A DNA stretch of 64,000 bases. Origin: DTWD01 sp963662965 (lineage in GTDB: Bacteria > Acidobacteriota > Vicinamibacteria > Vicinamibacterales > UBA8438). The position numbers and the translations under genes were made by a program. Below, one piece after another: positions 25,449 through 34,365 of the stretch; the stretch's first letter is position 1, and each line of letters opens with the position of its first letter. The stretch is taken from assembly GCA_963662965.1 (NCBI GenBank), contig OY759970.1, forward strand, positions 434,001 to 498,000, given 5' to 3'. The notes below the pieces were generated by a model. The model was not told the origin of the DNA and ran no database searches. It saw only the letters and a program-made list of their open reading frames with translations.

Positions 25449-26004
25449 GCAAGCTGCACCTCGCTGTGGATGAGCAAACCAGTGACGTGGTCGCCTGCGC
25501 GCTCACGAGCAAGCGGGCTCGAGACGCTTCCCGGGTGGCGTCACTCGTCGGCCAGATCGAGCGTCCCATCGCCTCGGCCAAGGCCGACGCCGCGTACGAC
25601 ACCGGCGACGTCTAGAAGACGCTGGAGAATCACCGTGCTCATCGATCGCCGAAGGTGCTGATACCGCCACGAAAGGGCGCTCAGCTCGCGCTCGACTCCG
25701 CGGGCACGCGACAGCGGCATCGTAACATCCGAGCACGATCACGTGTTGGGAAACGGAAGTGGTACGTCGCATCGGGCTACAGCAGGCGAAGCAAGGTGGA
25801 GACGACGTTCCACCGCTACAAGGCCATCCTGGGCTCAGCGATGCGAGCGAGGGGACTGGCCTCCCAGAGAGTCGAGGTGAGGTTGGGGTGCAAGATCCTG
25901 AACACCATGACGGCGCTCGGGATACCCGATGGCGAGATGATCGGATGACCGGCAGGCGGAGTCACGGGAGACTCTCAGCCCTCAATGGAGTTGTGCACCA
26001 AGGC
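25449..26004 (+). pseudogene. IS5-family (type 2) transposase 3' half, same internal TAG
   Basis: The frame begins KLHLAVDEQTSDVVACAL and has TAG at the same position (DTGDV, stop, KTLENHRAH) as the copy at 6397-7362. It continues to the end GAGTTGTGCACCAAGGC. Compared with that copy, a few codons differ (GTRQRHRNIR against GTRQRTRNIR). Confidence 0.78.
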
Positions 26005-26026
26005 AGCGCCGCACCAAAACTCGTCA

Positions 26027-27736
26027 TCATGGCGCTGACGGCCGTTCGCTGGTGTCGTTGAGTTCCATATCGCGCAGTTCACGGCGGAGGATCTTCAACG
26101 CGCTGCTCTTCGGCAACTCGTCGAGGAACGCAATCGCCCGCGGGATCTTGTACGCGGCCAGCTCGCGTCGGCAGTGTGCGATGAGATCGTCGGCACTGGC
26201 CGCTTGCCCAGGGAGCAGGACGACGAAGGACTTGACCGTTTCACCACGCGTCGGATCCGGTACGCCGATCGTCGCCGATTCGTGGACCGCCGGGTGTGCC
26301 ATCAGTACCGAATCCACCTCGTCGGGGTAAATGTTGTAGCCGCCGGCGACGATCATGTCCTTCGTGCGCCCGACGATAAAGCAGTAGCTGTCCTCATCAA
26401 CCCGGGCGATGTCGCCGGTGTGGAGCCAGCCGTCGGTCAGTGCCGCCGCCGACTCGGCAGGCTTGTTCCAGTACCCGGGCATGACCTGAGGACCCTTGAT
26501 GAGCAACTCTCCCTGTTCGCCAGCGGGCACCTCGGTTGTGGGATCGTCGACGTGCACGATTTTCACATCGGTATTGGGAAAAGGCACGCCGATGCTCCCG
26601 ATCTTGCGCTGGCCGTTGAGCGGGTTGGCGTGCGTCACGGGGGACGTCTCGGTCAGGCCGTAGCCTTCCACGATCTTGCTGCCCGTCAAGGCTTCGAATC
26701 GTTCGAGCACGTCAGGCGGCAATGGCGCCCCTCCGGAAAAGCAGGACGCGACGCTCGTCAGGTCGATCTTCTCAAGACTAGGGGCATTGACGATGGCGTT
26801 GAACATTGCGGGCACGGCCGGAAACAGCGTGACGCGATGTTTGGCGATGTTCTGAATCATCAGCGGGATATCCCGAGGGTTAGGCATCAACACCATGGCG
26901 GCGGCGGCATGCACCGGAAAATTCATCGAGACTGTCATGCCGAACACGTGAAAAAACGGCAGGCAGCCTAGCATCACCTCCTCGCCCGGACGCGCGTCGA
27001 CGAACCACGACGCCACCTGCTGCACGTTGCACGACAGGTTCCGGTGCGTCAGGATCGCGCCCTTCGCCACGCCAGTCGTGCCACCGGTATACTGCAGCGC
27101 CGCGGGCGCGTCCATGTCGATCGAGGTCACAGGCACGTTGGCGGGCGAGCGCTTGATCAACGAGCGCATGAAATGGATGCCGGGGCCCGCCGTAACCGTG
27201 GCCATCAGGGGCGGTTTCGCTCGCTTCAACTTTAGCGGCGCCAGCAGGTTCAGCGGGAAGCGCAGATACTCGGGAATCGACGTGATCACATAGTGCCGCA
27301 CGGCCAGCCTGGAACGGATGGCGGCGATCCGCCCGGCAAACAGGAAGTCGGTGGTAATGGCGACGTCGCAGCCAGCGTCGTTCCACTGATGTTCGATCTC
27401 TCGTTCCACATACAGGGGATTGGTCATCACCACGACGGCTCCGAGGCGCAGCACCGCGTAGAAGGCGATGACCGTCTGCGGCAGGTTCGGCAATTGGATG
27501 GCGACTCTCGTGCCGCTGGTCACGCCGAGCCCGGCCAGCACCGTGGCGAACCGATCGACGTCGTCCCGGAGCTGGCGATACGTGAGGCGGCTATTGAGGA
27601 AAATCAGCGCCGTGGCGTCGCCGTGGTCCTGAGCGCTGCGCTCAAGGAACGCCGAGAGTGGGAGGGTCTCGAAATCCAGGGCGGGTGGAATGCCCTCGTC
27701 GTAGAACTGATGCCAGGTTCGTTGGGTGTTCGCCAA
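26027..27736 (-). CDS. Long-chain fatty acid--CoA ligase (AMP-binding)
   Basis: The complete 569-aa adenylate-forming enzyme activates fatty acids with ATP and CoA. Visible motifs: P-loop YTGGTTGVAKGA (near 215), GYGLTETSP (near 355), GWLHTGDIARVD (near 440), GRTKDMIVAGGYNIYPDEVD, and the C-terminal KILRRELR with the catalytic lysine. The residue before that lysine is Leu (SALKILRREL), where most homologues have Gly, which could affect the second half reaction. The start gives a normal N-terminus (WHQFYDEGIPPALDFE). It is the only long intact metabolic gene in this IS-rich stretch. It ends 22 bp from an IS5 end, so a downstream operon partner may have been lost. Confidence 0.9.
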   Translation of the reverse strand: MANTQRTWHQFYDEGIPPALDFETLPLSAFLERSAQDHGDATALIFLNSRLTYRQLRDDVDRFATVLAGLGVTSGTRVAIQLPNLPQTVIAFYAVLRLGAVVVMTNPLYVEREIEHQWNDAGCDVAITTDFLFAGRIAAIRSRLAVRHYVITSIPEYLRFPLNLLAPLKLKRAKPPLMATVTAGPGIHFMRSLIKRSPANVPVTSIDMDAPAALQYTGGTTGVAKGAILTHRNLSCNVQQVASWFVDARPGEEVMLGCLPFFHVFGMTVSMNFPVHAAAAMVLMPNPRDIPLMIQNIAKHRVTLFPAVPAMFNAIVNAPSLEKIDLTSVASCFSGGAPLPPDVLERFEALTGSKIVEGYGLTETSPVTHANPLNGQRKIGSIGVPFPNTDVKIVHVDDPTTEVPAGEQGELLIKGPQVMPGYWNKPAESAAALTDGWLHTGDIARVDEDSYCFIVGRTKDMIVAGGYNIYPDEVDSVLMAHPAVHESATIGVPDPTRGETVKSFVVLLPGQAASADDLIAHCRRELAAYKIPRAIAFLDELPKSSALKILRRELRDMELNDTSERPSAP

Positions 27737-27845
27737 TGGAAGTTGGTCCTGTCCTGTACGAGTTTACGTGACCCCGACCGTGCGAGGGGCGTTGTTGCGT
27801 GAAAGACCTTCTGCGGCTCGTCACCGCAGGAGCCACACTGCAGGG

Positions 27846-28523
27846 ATGCAGTCGAAGGTTCATCCGACGTATAAGACGAAGTGCCGCGTTGCGAACTGGC
27901 CGGCCTACAACCAGGCCCTCGTTCACCGCGGCGATGTGACGGTGTGGTTGTCCTCGGAGGCGATCGCTGCCTGGACGCCCGGCCGGAGCGGCCAGCGGGG
28001 CGGGCAGCGGCGGTACTCGGATCTCGCCATCGAGACCGCCCTGACCCTGCGGCTCCTCCACCATCTCCCGCTGCGCCAGGCCGAAGGGTTCTTGCACGCG
28101 CTGTTCAGGATGATGCGCCTCGACCTCTCCGCCCCCGACTATACGACGCTCTCCCGGTGCAGTCAGCATCTGAGGCGCCGTCTGCGACTGGTCCTGCCCG
28201 GCGAGGGCCTCCATCTCGTGCTCGACAGCACGGGTCTGTCCATCGTCGGGGCAGGTGAGTGTACGGCCGCGAAACACGGTGGCCGCGGCCGGCGTGGCTG
28301 GCTGAAGCTCCACCATGGCGTCGATCAGTCCGGCGTGATCCTCGTTCACACGCTAACCGAGGCGACGGGTGATGATGCGACCACCGCTCTCGATCTGCTC
28401 AACGCGGTCGAGGGCCCTCTCGTGCGCGTCACCGCTGACGCCGCCTCTGACACGGTCGCCGTCTACGAGACGGCGACGGCGCGGGGGGCGACGGTCGTCA
28501 TCCCACCGGCCAGGACGGCGAAG
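27846..28523 (+). pseudogene. IS5-family transposase (type 3), 3'-truncated
   Basis: The frame starts MQSKVHPTYKTKCRVANWPAYN and keeps IETALTLRLLHHLPLRQAEGF, the first Asp (LHLVLDSTGLSIVGAG) and the second (RVTADAASDTVAVYET). It is cut at VVIPPARTAKA by the family I MITE at 28524. This copy has no internal stop and shows what the stop-bearing relatives should read. Its left boundary is uncertain. Confidence 0.78.
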
Positions 28524-28640
28524 GCATTGTCAAGTTGACGAAAAGCTCGTCGATCGACCCCCAAGATGCTGGGGCCCAGCCCGTCGCGAACCCGCCATGC
28601 TGGGCATCAAGAACGGTCGTCAGCCTCAACTTGACAATAC
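28524..28640. mobile_element. MITE family I, copy 2 (117 bp)
   Basis: The ends are GCATTGTCAAGTTGACG and CTCAACTTGACAATAC. It lies at the point where the IS5 frame stops and an unidentified stretch (28641-28800) begins. That stretch shows no gene I can support. Confidence 0.75.
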
Positions 28641-28819
28641 CGGTCGAGCGCCTCGTCCACCGCCCGCGCGCCCAACGGCAGCTCGTGCTCCAGGTGCGCC
28701 TTCATCCGCGGCCGGGCAGGAATGGTTCGCCCCCTGACCCGTCGTGTCGATCTCGTCCCGCCGCGCGGCGCTGAGCCGTCTTGATCAGTCAGCCCCGACT
28801 CTGGTAGGCTAACGTCAAT

Positions 28820-28890
28820 CCGCGATTGCGGAGGGGGATGGCCCGTACGGGCCAGCGTGGAGGGAGCCGACTTCGGTCGGCTTTTTCCAT
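28820..28890 (+). ncRNA. Candidate small RNA with three hairpins and a terminator
   Basis: In 71 nt there are a CCGC-GATT-GCGG hairpin, a TGGCCC-GTAC-GGGCCA hairpin and a GCCGAC-TTCG-GTCGGC stem followed by TTTTT, an intrinsic terminator with a UUCG loop on the plus strand. No plus-strand gene ends here (the neighbour is on the minus strand), so the terminator has no obvious coding partner. A TAGGCT-like -10 lies near 28805. It does not match any riboswitch I know. Confidence 0.35.
28866..28889 (+). terminator. Intrinsic terminator with UUCG tetraloop
   Basis: A six-base-pair stem GCCGAC/GTCGGC closes a TTCG loop and is followed directly by TTTTT. It is oriented to stop plus-strand transcription. 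Confidence 0.6.
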
Positions 28891-28891
28891 T

Positions 28892-29700
28892 TTAGGTGAG
28901 CAAGATCCTCCCGTAGCCACGGATCCTACCGTCGTAGCGCTGGTGGTTGTATTTCGCTTTCGCGACCTCGATGATCCGGTCGGCGAAGACGCCGCCCAGC
29001 GAGTCGACTCTCTCTCGATCCAGAAGCACGTCCCTCTTTACCGGATGGGCCAGGATATCAGCGATCTGAAGGCCTGCGATGTTGCGATTCTTAGGTTTGA
29101 TCTTTAGCTCCCCCGACGTCAGCGTCTTCCGCGTCTGACTGTTGAGCATATAGAACGTCCCGTTTTCCCTGATGGACCGGAATTCCTTCTGGAGCGTCCT
29201 ATCTTCTGTCTTACCTCTGGCCTCGACCAAGACATCGCCTACTGCACTCAGAAACCCAAGAAGACCGCAGTACCTCTCAAGCATCGCAGAGAGACAGTAG
29301 TGGTAGGCGTCAGTCAAGTTCCGGTATGCCCTGTTCCCATGACTGAACTTGTCGATGACGACGCCGAAGATGGTGATGGGAGCAGTGCGAACCAGTTCAA
29401 TCAGGGCGCCGTCGAACGCTTCGCGGGTAGCGTCATCACGAAGAACATGGAACGCCCCTCGCCGGTGGAGAATGTCTTCGCGATGCAGGATCGGCGGAGC
29501 ATCGGCGTCGTATGGGAGGTGCGCTCGCTTCGCTTCCTCTACGGAGGCTTGTAGGCGAGTGTAGACCTCGCCCCCATTTGCACCATCACTCCGAGAAGGC
29601 ACAAGTAGCGGCGACCTACTGCGTCGGTTTCTGACATCGACCGCGTATGGTCGCCGGCTTCGTCGATATACAGCCGGTACCGGTTGGATGGCGCTTGCAT
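28892..29700 (-). pseudogene. DUF3800 protein, frameshifted at a G-tract
   Basis: The N-terminus MQAPSNRYRLYIDEAGDHTRS is the DUF3800 signature (YIDEAGD, an RNase H-like acidic motif) and runs to about 29571. The frame then changes at a run of five Gs to continue VYTRLQASVEEAKRAHLPYD ... YGRILLT. The second half keeps FGVVIDKFSH, YHYCLSAMLERY and the C-terminal LQIADILAHPVKR. The break is a single-base indel in a homopolymer, so sequencing error cannot be excluded. DUF3800 proteins are common in phage satellites and defence islands. A phage integrase tail lies directly upstream. Confidence 0.65.
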
Positions 29701-29712
29701 CGATGCGCCAGA

Positions 29713-29870
29713 TCATACCGTCTGGCCGCGAGTCACCGACGGATCTAGATGACCCGAGCGCACGTTGTCCAGGTACGCCGCCCAGTCGTCCATCAGGCGG
29801 CGCCGACGCTCGAAGAGATCACTGCGGGCGTAGGCCGCCTCGGTGGGGTTTTGTACCGTATGGGCGAGCG
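29713..29870 (-). pseudogene. P4-type phage integrase, C-terminal fragment
   Basis: The minus frame reads APYALAHTVQNPTEAAYARSDLFERRRRLMDDWAAYLDNV and stops at 29713. This is the tail after the catalytic Tyr in P4-like tyrosine recombinases. The rest is removed at the rve element boundary (29871). Its stop lies 12 nt before the DUF3800 start, so the pair was probably one unit of an integrated element. Confidence 0.65.
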
Positions 29871-31036
29871 CGTATGGTGCGAAAAAGCGGCCGAGGCTAG
29901 GTCGGTGCTGGTCGAGTCTCCCAAGTAGTCTCAGGCTATGCCGCCTGCGCTGCAGTTCCTCGTCCTCACGTTCGCTGGCTGGGTGAACCGTCACCAAGAC
30001 GATCTGATCGACTATCTTCGGGAGGAGAATCGGGTCCTCCGAGAACACCTGAGCCCTCGGCCGCTTCGCCTGACGGACGCCCAGCGTCGTCGACTCGCTG
30101 TGCGCGGTCACAAACTCGGCCGGCGGGTCTTGACGCAGGTCGCGGGCATCGTCACCCCGGATACGATCCTGCGTTGGTACCGGAGACTGATCGCCAAGAA
30201 ATACGATGGCAGCGCCCGCCGACGTCGAGGTCGACCAATGACCCGACAAGACGTCGCCGAGCTCGTGGTCAGGATGGCGGTCGACAATCCGCGGTGGGGC
30301 TACACGCGGATCCGCGGCGCGCTCTCAAACCTCGGCCACACTATCGCCCGGACCACGGTGAAGCGGATCCTGCACGACCACGGAGTCGACCCGGCGCCCG
30401 AGCGGAGCCGGCACATGCCCTGGAAGACGTTCCTGCAGGCGCACTGGGAGGGCCTGGCGGCCTGCGATCTGTTCACCGTCGAGGTGTTGACGCTGGCGGG
30501 GCTCAGGCGGTACCTCGTCTTCTTCGTGATCGAGCTGAGATCCCGCCACGTGACCATCGCCGGGATCCACCCGCAGCCGGGCGGCGCGTGGATGGAGCAG
30601 CAGGCCCGCAATGTGACCGACCCGGTCGATGGCTGTTTGCGCAGGGCGCGCCCTCTGATTCACGACCGCGATCCCCTCTCTACGCGGGTCTTTGGCGAGA
30701 TCCTGGAGAGCGCCGGTGTTCAGCCGATTCGGCTGCCGCCGAAGAGTCCCAATCTCAACGCCTATGCCGAGCGGTTCGTCAGGTCGATCAAAGAGGAGTG
30801 TCTCACACGCGTGGTCCCGCTCGGCGAGGGGCATCTGCGTCGTCTCGTCTACGAGTACATAGAACACGACCATCGCGAGAGAAACCACCAGGGACTCGAC
30901 AACCAGCTCCTGCAACGACCACCACCTCCGCGAAGGCCGGACGCCGACGTTCGGCGGCGGGTACGCCTCGGAGGATTACTCAGTTTCTACAATCGAGAGG
31001 CCGCATGAGGGGTCGACCGATTAAACGCACCTTACG
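29871..31036 (+). mobile_element. Integrase-core (rve) insertion sequence, copy A
   Basis: The 1166-bp element runs from CGTATGGTGCGAAAAAGC to ACGCACCTTACG. It is inserted in a phage integrase on the left and an IS110 transposase on the right. Related ends are at 54952, 56136 and at the last 15 bases of the window. Confidence 0.8.
29938..31008 (+). CDS. Integrase-core (rve) transposase, copy A
   Basis: The 356-aa product is an IS3/IS481-like transposase with one ORF. The N-terminal helical region has YLREENRVLREHLSP and an HTH (VTPDTILRWYRRLIAKKYDG). WGYTRIRGALSNLGH follows, and then a DDE core with Asp in ACDLFTVEVLTLAG, Asp in LIHDRDPLSTRV and Glu in FVRSIKEECL. The C-terminus (HRERNHQGLDNQLLQ) is typical of the rve superfamily. 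Four further relatives or pieces in the window make this a long-standing resident family. Confidence 0.88.
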   Translation: MPPALQFLVLTFAGWVNRHQDDLIDYLREENRVLREHLSPRPLRLTDAQRRRLAVRGHKLGRRVLTQVAGIVTPDTILRWYRRLIAKKYDGSARRRRGRPMTRQDVAELVVRMAVDNPRWGYTRIRGALSNLGHTIARTTVKRILHDHGVDPAPERSRHMPWKTFLQAHWEGLAACDLFTVEVLTLAGLRRYLVFFVIELRSRHVTIAGIHPQPGGAWMEQQARNVTDPVDGCLRRARPLIHDRDPLSTRVFGEILESAGVQPIRLPPKSPNLNAYAERFVRSIKEECLTRVVPLGEGHLRRLVYEYIEHDHRERNHQGLDNQLLQRPPPPRRPDADVRRRVRLGGLLSFYNREAA

Positions 31037-31601
31037 CGGTCACGTCGCTGATCACGTTGTGGAGCTGGAGGTTCATCAGCGTCAACGCCTTCTGCATCCG
31101 TTGGATACAGGCGGCGGCCCCCTCCACGAGGGTGTCTCGGTGGCGCAGCAAGGTCCGGATGGCGGTGATCTCCGCGGTGGGCCGGAAGCTGCCGCGCAGT
31201 AAGCCAAAGGTATGAAGCCGCTGGATCCACTGGCAGTCGGACACATCGCTTTTGCGTCCGGGCACGTTCTTGACGTGCCGGGCATTGACGAGGAGCACCG
31301 TGAAGCCTCGTGCCTCCAGCATTTCATAGAGCGGGATCCAAGACACGCCGGTCGACTCCATCGCGACGGTGTCGATGTCACAGGCCGTGAGCCAGTCGGC
31401 CAGGTCGATGAGCGCATGCGTGAAGCTCCTGAACTCCCGCACCGGCTGCTCGTCTCGGTCTGTGGGGACCGCCACCCAATGACTCCCGGACCCAATGTCG
31501 ATACCCGCGGCATTGAGATGCACCTGCTCCAGGAACTTCTGCTCCCGGGTCCGTCGCTTCGAGCGCCGCTGGGGGCGCGTGGGGTACTGTGTGCGTGGCA
31601 T
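31037..31601 (-). pseudogene. IS110-family transposase N-terminal fragment
   Basis: The N-terminal 188 residues or so remain, with the DEDD-type start AAGIDIGSGSHWVAVP, the second acidic motif DIDTVAMESTGVSWIPLYEMLEARGF and ARHVKNVPGRKSDVSDCQWIQRLHTFGLL. The C-terminal serine-containing domain is missing, cut at the rve element. IS110 elements are guided by a bridge RNA encoded next to the transposase; the left end (31602-31690) is present but I cannot identify a guide by eye. Confidence 0.85.
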
Positions 31602-31820
31602 CGGTCACTCCTTTATTGTGATGAGCGAGGAGCATCCGAAGGCAGGAATGCGTCGGTAAGTACTCTCCTGAACGGGATCACGCCATGCGCGTCGCCAATG
31701 ATGTTCTCGCGACATTCCCGGGCCATGCTGTCAAACGGGGGCTCCCCCACCAGTGTGCCGTCGGCCTCGGCCCTCGGGTGCTTCACTCAGGCTACCAGCA
31801 CGGCGGCACGCGCTGGCCAG

Positions 31821-31859
31821 TTTCTTCGCGATGTTTCGCGACGAAAGGGCGCGTGGGTT
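31821..31859 (+). repeat. Shared 39-bp flank upstream of IS6 (copy 2)
   Basis: Reads FFAMFRDERARGLAV in one frame and matches 2842-2880. The IS6 element B begins at the next base. Confidence 0.6.
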
Positions 31860-32649
31860 GGCTGTCAAGTTAACTAGCCTGGACCAGGATGAGGCGAACG
31901 AATCAGAGGATCAGGCCGCGGTCACCTCGGCCCACACGGTGAATGATCGTGCTCGCAGCATCCGATGATGCACCGACCTGAGCAGGTGCCGACCCACTCG
32001 AAACAGATTCTGAATGACACCGTGAACGTGCAAGAACCGCTGGGCGTGGGCAGGTGAGGTGAAGCCGCGCATCTGACGCTCCTGTTGGCGCGTAGGCTGA
32101 TGGGATACTTCGGCGCGATTGTTCGCGTATTGGGTCGTGTCGTGGGTGACACAGGGCATGACGTCCCGCTGGGCAACTCGGTAGCTGCCCAGCTTGTCGG
32201 TCACGAGACGACACGGTTCCTGTCGCTGACTCTTCAAGAGTTGTCGGAAGAATCTCCGCGCCGCACGCCCGTCCCGACGGGGTTGGACGAGAAGGTCAAT
32301 CAGGTCACCGTCTTGGTCCACGGCGCGCCACAGATACTGGCGCTGACCGTTGATCGCGACGAAGACTTCGTCCAGAAACCACGTATCTCCGAGTCGACCT
32401 TGACGTCGCTTCAACCGCCGGGCGTAATCGGGGCCGAACTTCCCGCACCATTGCCGAATAGTTTCGTACGACACGATGATGCCGCGTTCGGCCAGCAGAT
32501 CCTCGACATCCCGGAAGCTCAGGCAGTATCTGTGATACAACCAGACGGCGTGGCTGATGATTTCAGGCGGAAAGCGATGCCGAAGGTAGCGGGATCGTCG
32601 AATGTGCATCCCGGCATTGTGCCGCGCGGAGAGTTAACCTGACAAAGCC
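31860..32649 (-). mobile_element. IS6-family element B
   Basis: The 790-bp relative of element A has ends GGCTGTCAAGTTAACTAG and GAGAGTTAACCTGACAAAGCC. The left end has the same shortened form as A copy 1. Confidence 0.85.
31911..32609 (-). CDS. IS6-family transposase (element B)
   Basis: The 232-aa transposase starts MHIRRSRYLRHRFPPEIIS. It is clearly the same lineage as A but differs at about two dozen positions by eye (for example DLLVQPRRDG, RLVTDKLGSYRVAQRDVMPC). The DDE residues are kept. As a divergent but intact relative it records an earlier arrival or a separate transfer. Confidence 0.9.
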   Translation of the reverse strand: MHIRRSRYLRHRFPPEIISHAVWLYHRYCLSFRDVEDLLAERGIIVSYETIRQWCGKFGPDYARRLKRRQGRLGDTWFLDEVFVAINGQRQYLWRAVDQDGDLIDLLVQPRRDGRAARRFFRQLLKSQRQEPCRLVTDKLGSYRVAQRDVMPCVTHDTTQYANNRAEVSHQPTRQQERQMRGFTSPAHAQRFLHVHGVIQNLFRVGRHLLRSVHHRMLRARSFTVWAEVTAA

Positions 32650-32740
32650 CCCCCCAGTCTGATTACTCCTAGAACCCGACACGCCTGAAGTTTATGCCTC
32701 ATAGAGGAGCGTGTCATCCGGCCCTGGTAAGATGGCGCCT

Positions 32741-33595
32741 CTAAAGCGGGAGAGGAGGCCAGTGCATGACACCACAGGTTAAAGCTGCACTCATCGTTGC
32801 CGGCGCGCTCCACCGTTGGTTAGCCCCACCGTTGAGCGCCAACGCTCTCTCAAGGCCGAGGAGCACGAGGTCGGGAAGCAGCACATCAAAGACCTTCTCC
32901 TGCTCGAAGAGACGCGAGAGCCCCCCGGTGCCAATCACGACGGCCGGCTCGCCCCGGAACGCCTGCTCGCGGATCTCATGCGTCAACCCCCGTACGACTG
33001 CCCGGTTGCCGAAGTAGAGCCCGGACTGGATGCTCTCGACCGTTGATCGGCCGACCAGGTCGGCCCCTGGAACGATTTCTACGGTCGGGAGGCGTGCGGT
33101 GTTCTTCTCGAGCGCCTCCATGGCGATCCGTGGCCCCGCTAGAATGATCCCGCCGAGGTAGTCACGCGTGGCGCGCACCACGTCAAAGGTCGTGGCGGTC
33201 CCGAAGTCGACAATGATCAGGTTGCGACCGGGATAGAGGTGCAAAGCCCCGATGGCGTTGGCGATGCGGTCTGGACCCACCTCGAGAGGGTTGCGATATC
33301 GGATCTTCAGTCCCGTCTTGACCCCCGCCTGCACGATGAACGGATCGAGGCCGAAATACTTTCGGCAGCAGCTCCGCAGCGAGTAGATGAGCTCGGGAAC
33401 AACGGAACACAGCGCGATCCGCTCAACATTCGACGGATCGCTGCCGTTCTCCCGAAGGACCCTCCGCAGGAAGAGTCCCAGTTCGTCCGACGAGAGAGAG
33501 GGCTGGGCGGCCCTCCGAAACCGAAGCGTGAGCTCGCCATCCTCGAACACCCCGCCAAAGATCTGGCTGTTGCCGACATCGAGCGTCAGGATCAT
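32741..33595 (-). CDS. coaX: Type III pantothenate kinase
   Basis: The 284-aa cytosolic enzyme phosphorylates pantothenate, the first committed step to CoA. The phosphate-binding motif LTLDVGNSQIFGGVFED is at the N-terminus. NPLEVGPDRIANAIGALHLYP (catalytic Asp), IIVDFGTATTFDVV, GGIILAGPRIAMEAL and VIGTGGLSRLF are all present. CoaX enzymes need a monovalent cation and are not inhibited by CoA. The length exceeds the usual 255-260 by a C-terminal tail (ANQRWSAPATMSAAL), which may reflect a changed stop. The start overlaps the panC stop by 4 nt (ATGA), so it is the last gene of the operon. Confidence 0.92.
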   Translation of the reverse strand: MILTLDVGNSQIFGGVFEDGELTLRFRRAAQPSLSSDELGLFLRRVLRENGSDPSNVERIALCSVVPELIYSLRSCCRKYFGLDPFIVQAGVKTGLKIRYRNPLEVGPDRIANAIGALHLYPGRNLIIVDFGTATTFDVVRATRDYLGGIILAGPRIAMEALEKNTARLPTVEIVPGADLVGRSTVESIQSGLYFGNRAVVRGLTHEIREQAFRGEPAVVIGTGGLSRLFEQEKVFDVLLPDLVLLGLERALALNGGANQRWSAPATMSAALTCGVMHWPPLPL

Positions 33596-34365
33596 GAGCG
33601 GTCTCCAAGAGGTACGTTGTCGATGAGCCGAACATCACCGAGGCGGACGGCTCCCAGTCGGCGCCCGTCCCGGTCTTCGACGTAATCCACGGCAAAGCCC
33701 GACGCCCGCAGATCGCGAGCCGCCGCCTTCGCGGTCGGAGCGACCGACAGGACGCGGTAGAACCGGGACGCCCGCGTCCGGTCCGCTAGCAGAAGACGGC
33801 CGTTCCGTGAGCTGACAGCCAGGCCGTCCGTCTCGCGGACCGTGCCACACGCGACAATCGTCGTCGAGAGGAAAAACGCCTCGACCATCCCGCGGACGAG
33901 CGTCAGCTGCTGCCAGTCCTTCTCGCCGAAGTATGCTCGCTCGGCTGAGATGATCTGCAGGAGCTTGAAGACGACGGTCAGGACGCCGTCGAAGTGTCCG
34001 GGCCGGTAGGCCCCTTCCATGACTGTCGAGAGTCCGCTCTCCGTGACGCGGTATCGGTAGTTGTCCGCGTAGAGATCCGGCGCGCGCGGGAGGAACACAA
34101 AGTCCGCCCCCTCGGTCTCGAGAGTGTCCAGATCGGTCTCGAGCGGGCGGGGGTACGTCGCTAGATCGGCCGGGTCGTCAAACTGTGCTGGGTTGACGAA
34201 GATGCTCACGAGCGTTCGATCGTTCTCCGCCCGGCTGCGCCGCACCAACGACAGGTGTCCCTCGTGCAGCGCACCCATCGTCGGGACAAACCCGAGCGTC
34301 AGCCCAGCGCGAACTTGGGCACGGCGCTGGTCGCGCCACCAGGAGAACTCCTCGAAGACGGTCAT
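33592..34365 (-). CDS. panC: Pantoate--beta-alanine ligase
   Basis: The 257-aa pantothenate synthetase joins pantoate and beta-alanine with ATP. The nucleotide-binding HIGH-type motif is FVPTMGALHEGHLSLV. IFVNPAQF, RPGHFDGVLTVVFKL, AYFGEKDWQQLTLV and SSRNGRL complete the family pattern. The length is slightly short of 280 because the C-terminal domain is compact. Four-nucleotide overlaps with panB upstream and coaX downstream indicate translational coupling. No panD (aspartate decarboxylase) is in the operon, so beta-alanine must come from elsewhere. Confidence 0.93.
   Translation of the reverse strand: MTVFEEFSWWRDQRRAQVRAGLTLGFVPTMGALHEGHLSLVRRSRAENDRTLVSIFVNPAQFDDPADLATYPRPLETDLDTLETEGADFVFLPRAPDLYADNYRYRVTESGLSTVMEGAYRPGHFDGVLTVVFKLLQIISAERAYFGEKDWQQLTLVRGMVEAFFLSTTIVACGTVRETDGLAVSSRNGRLLLADRTRASRFYRVLSVAPTAKAAARDLRASGFAVDYVEDRDGRRLGAVRLGDVRLIDNVPLGDRS

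Noticed and set aside
28820..28890. Guanidine-type (mini-ykkC) or other known riboswitch
   Set aside because: The hairpin loops lack the needed ACGR motif and no regulated gene follows on the plus strand.
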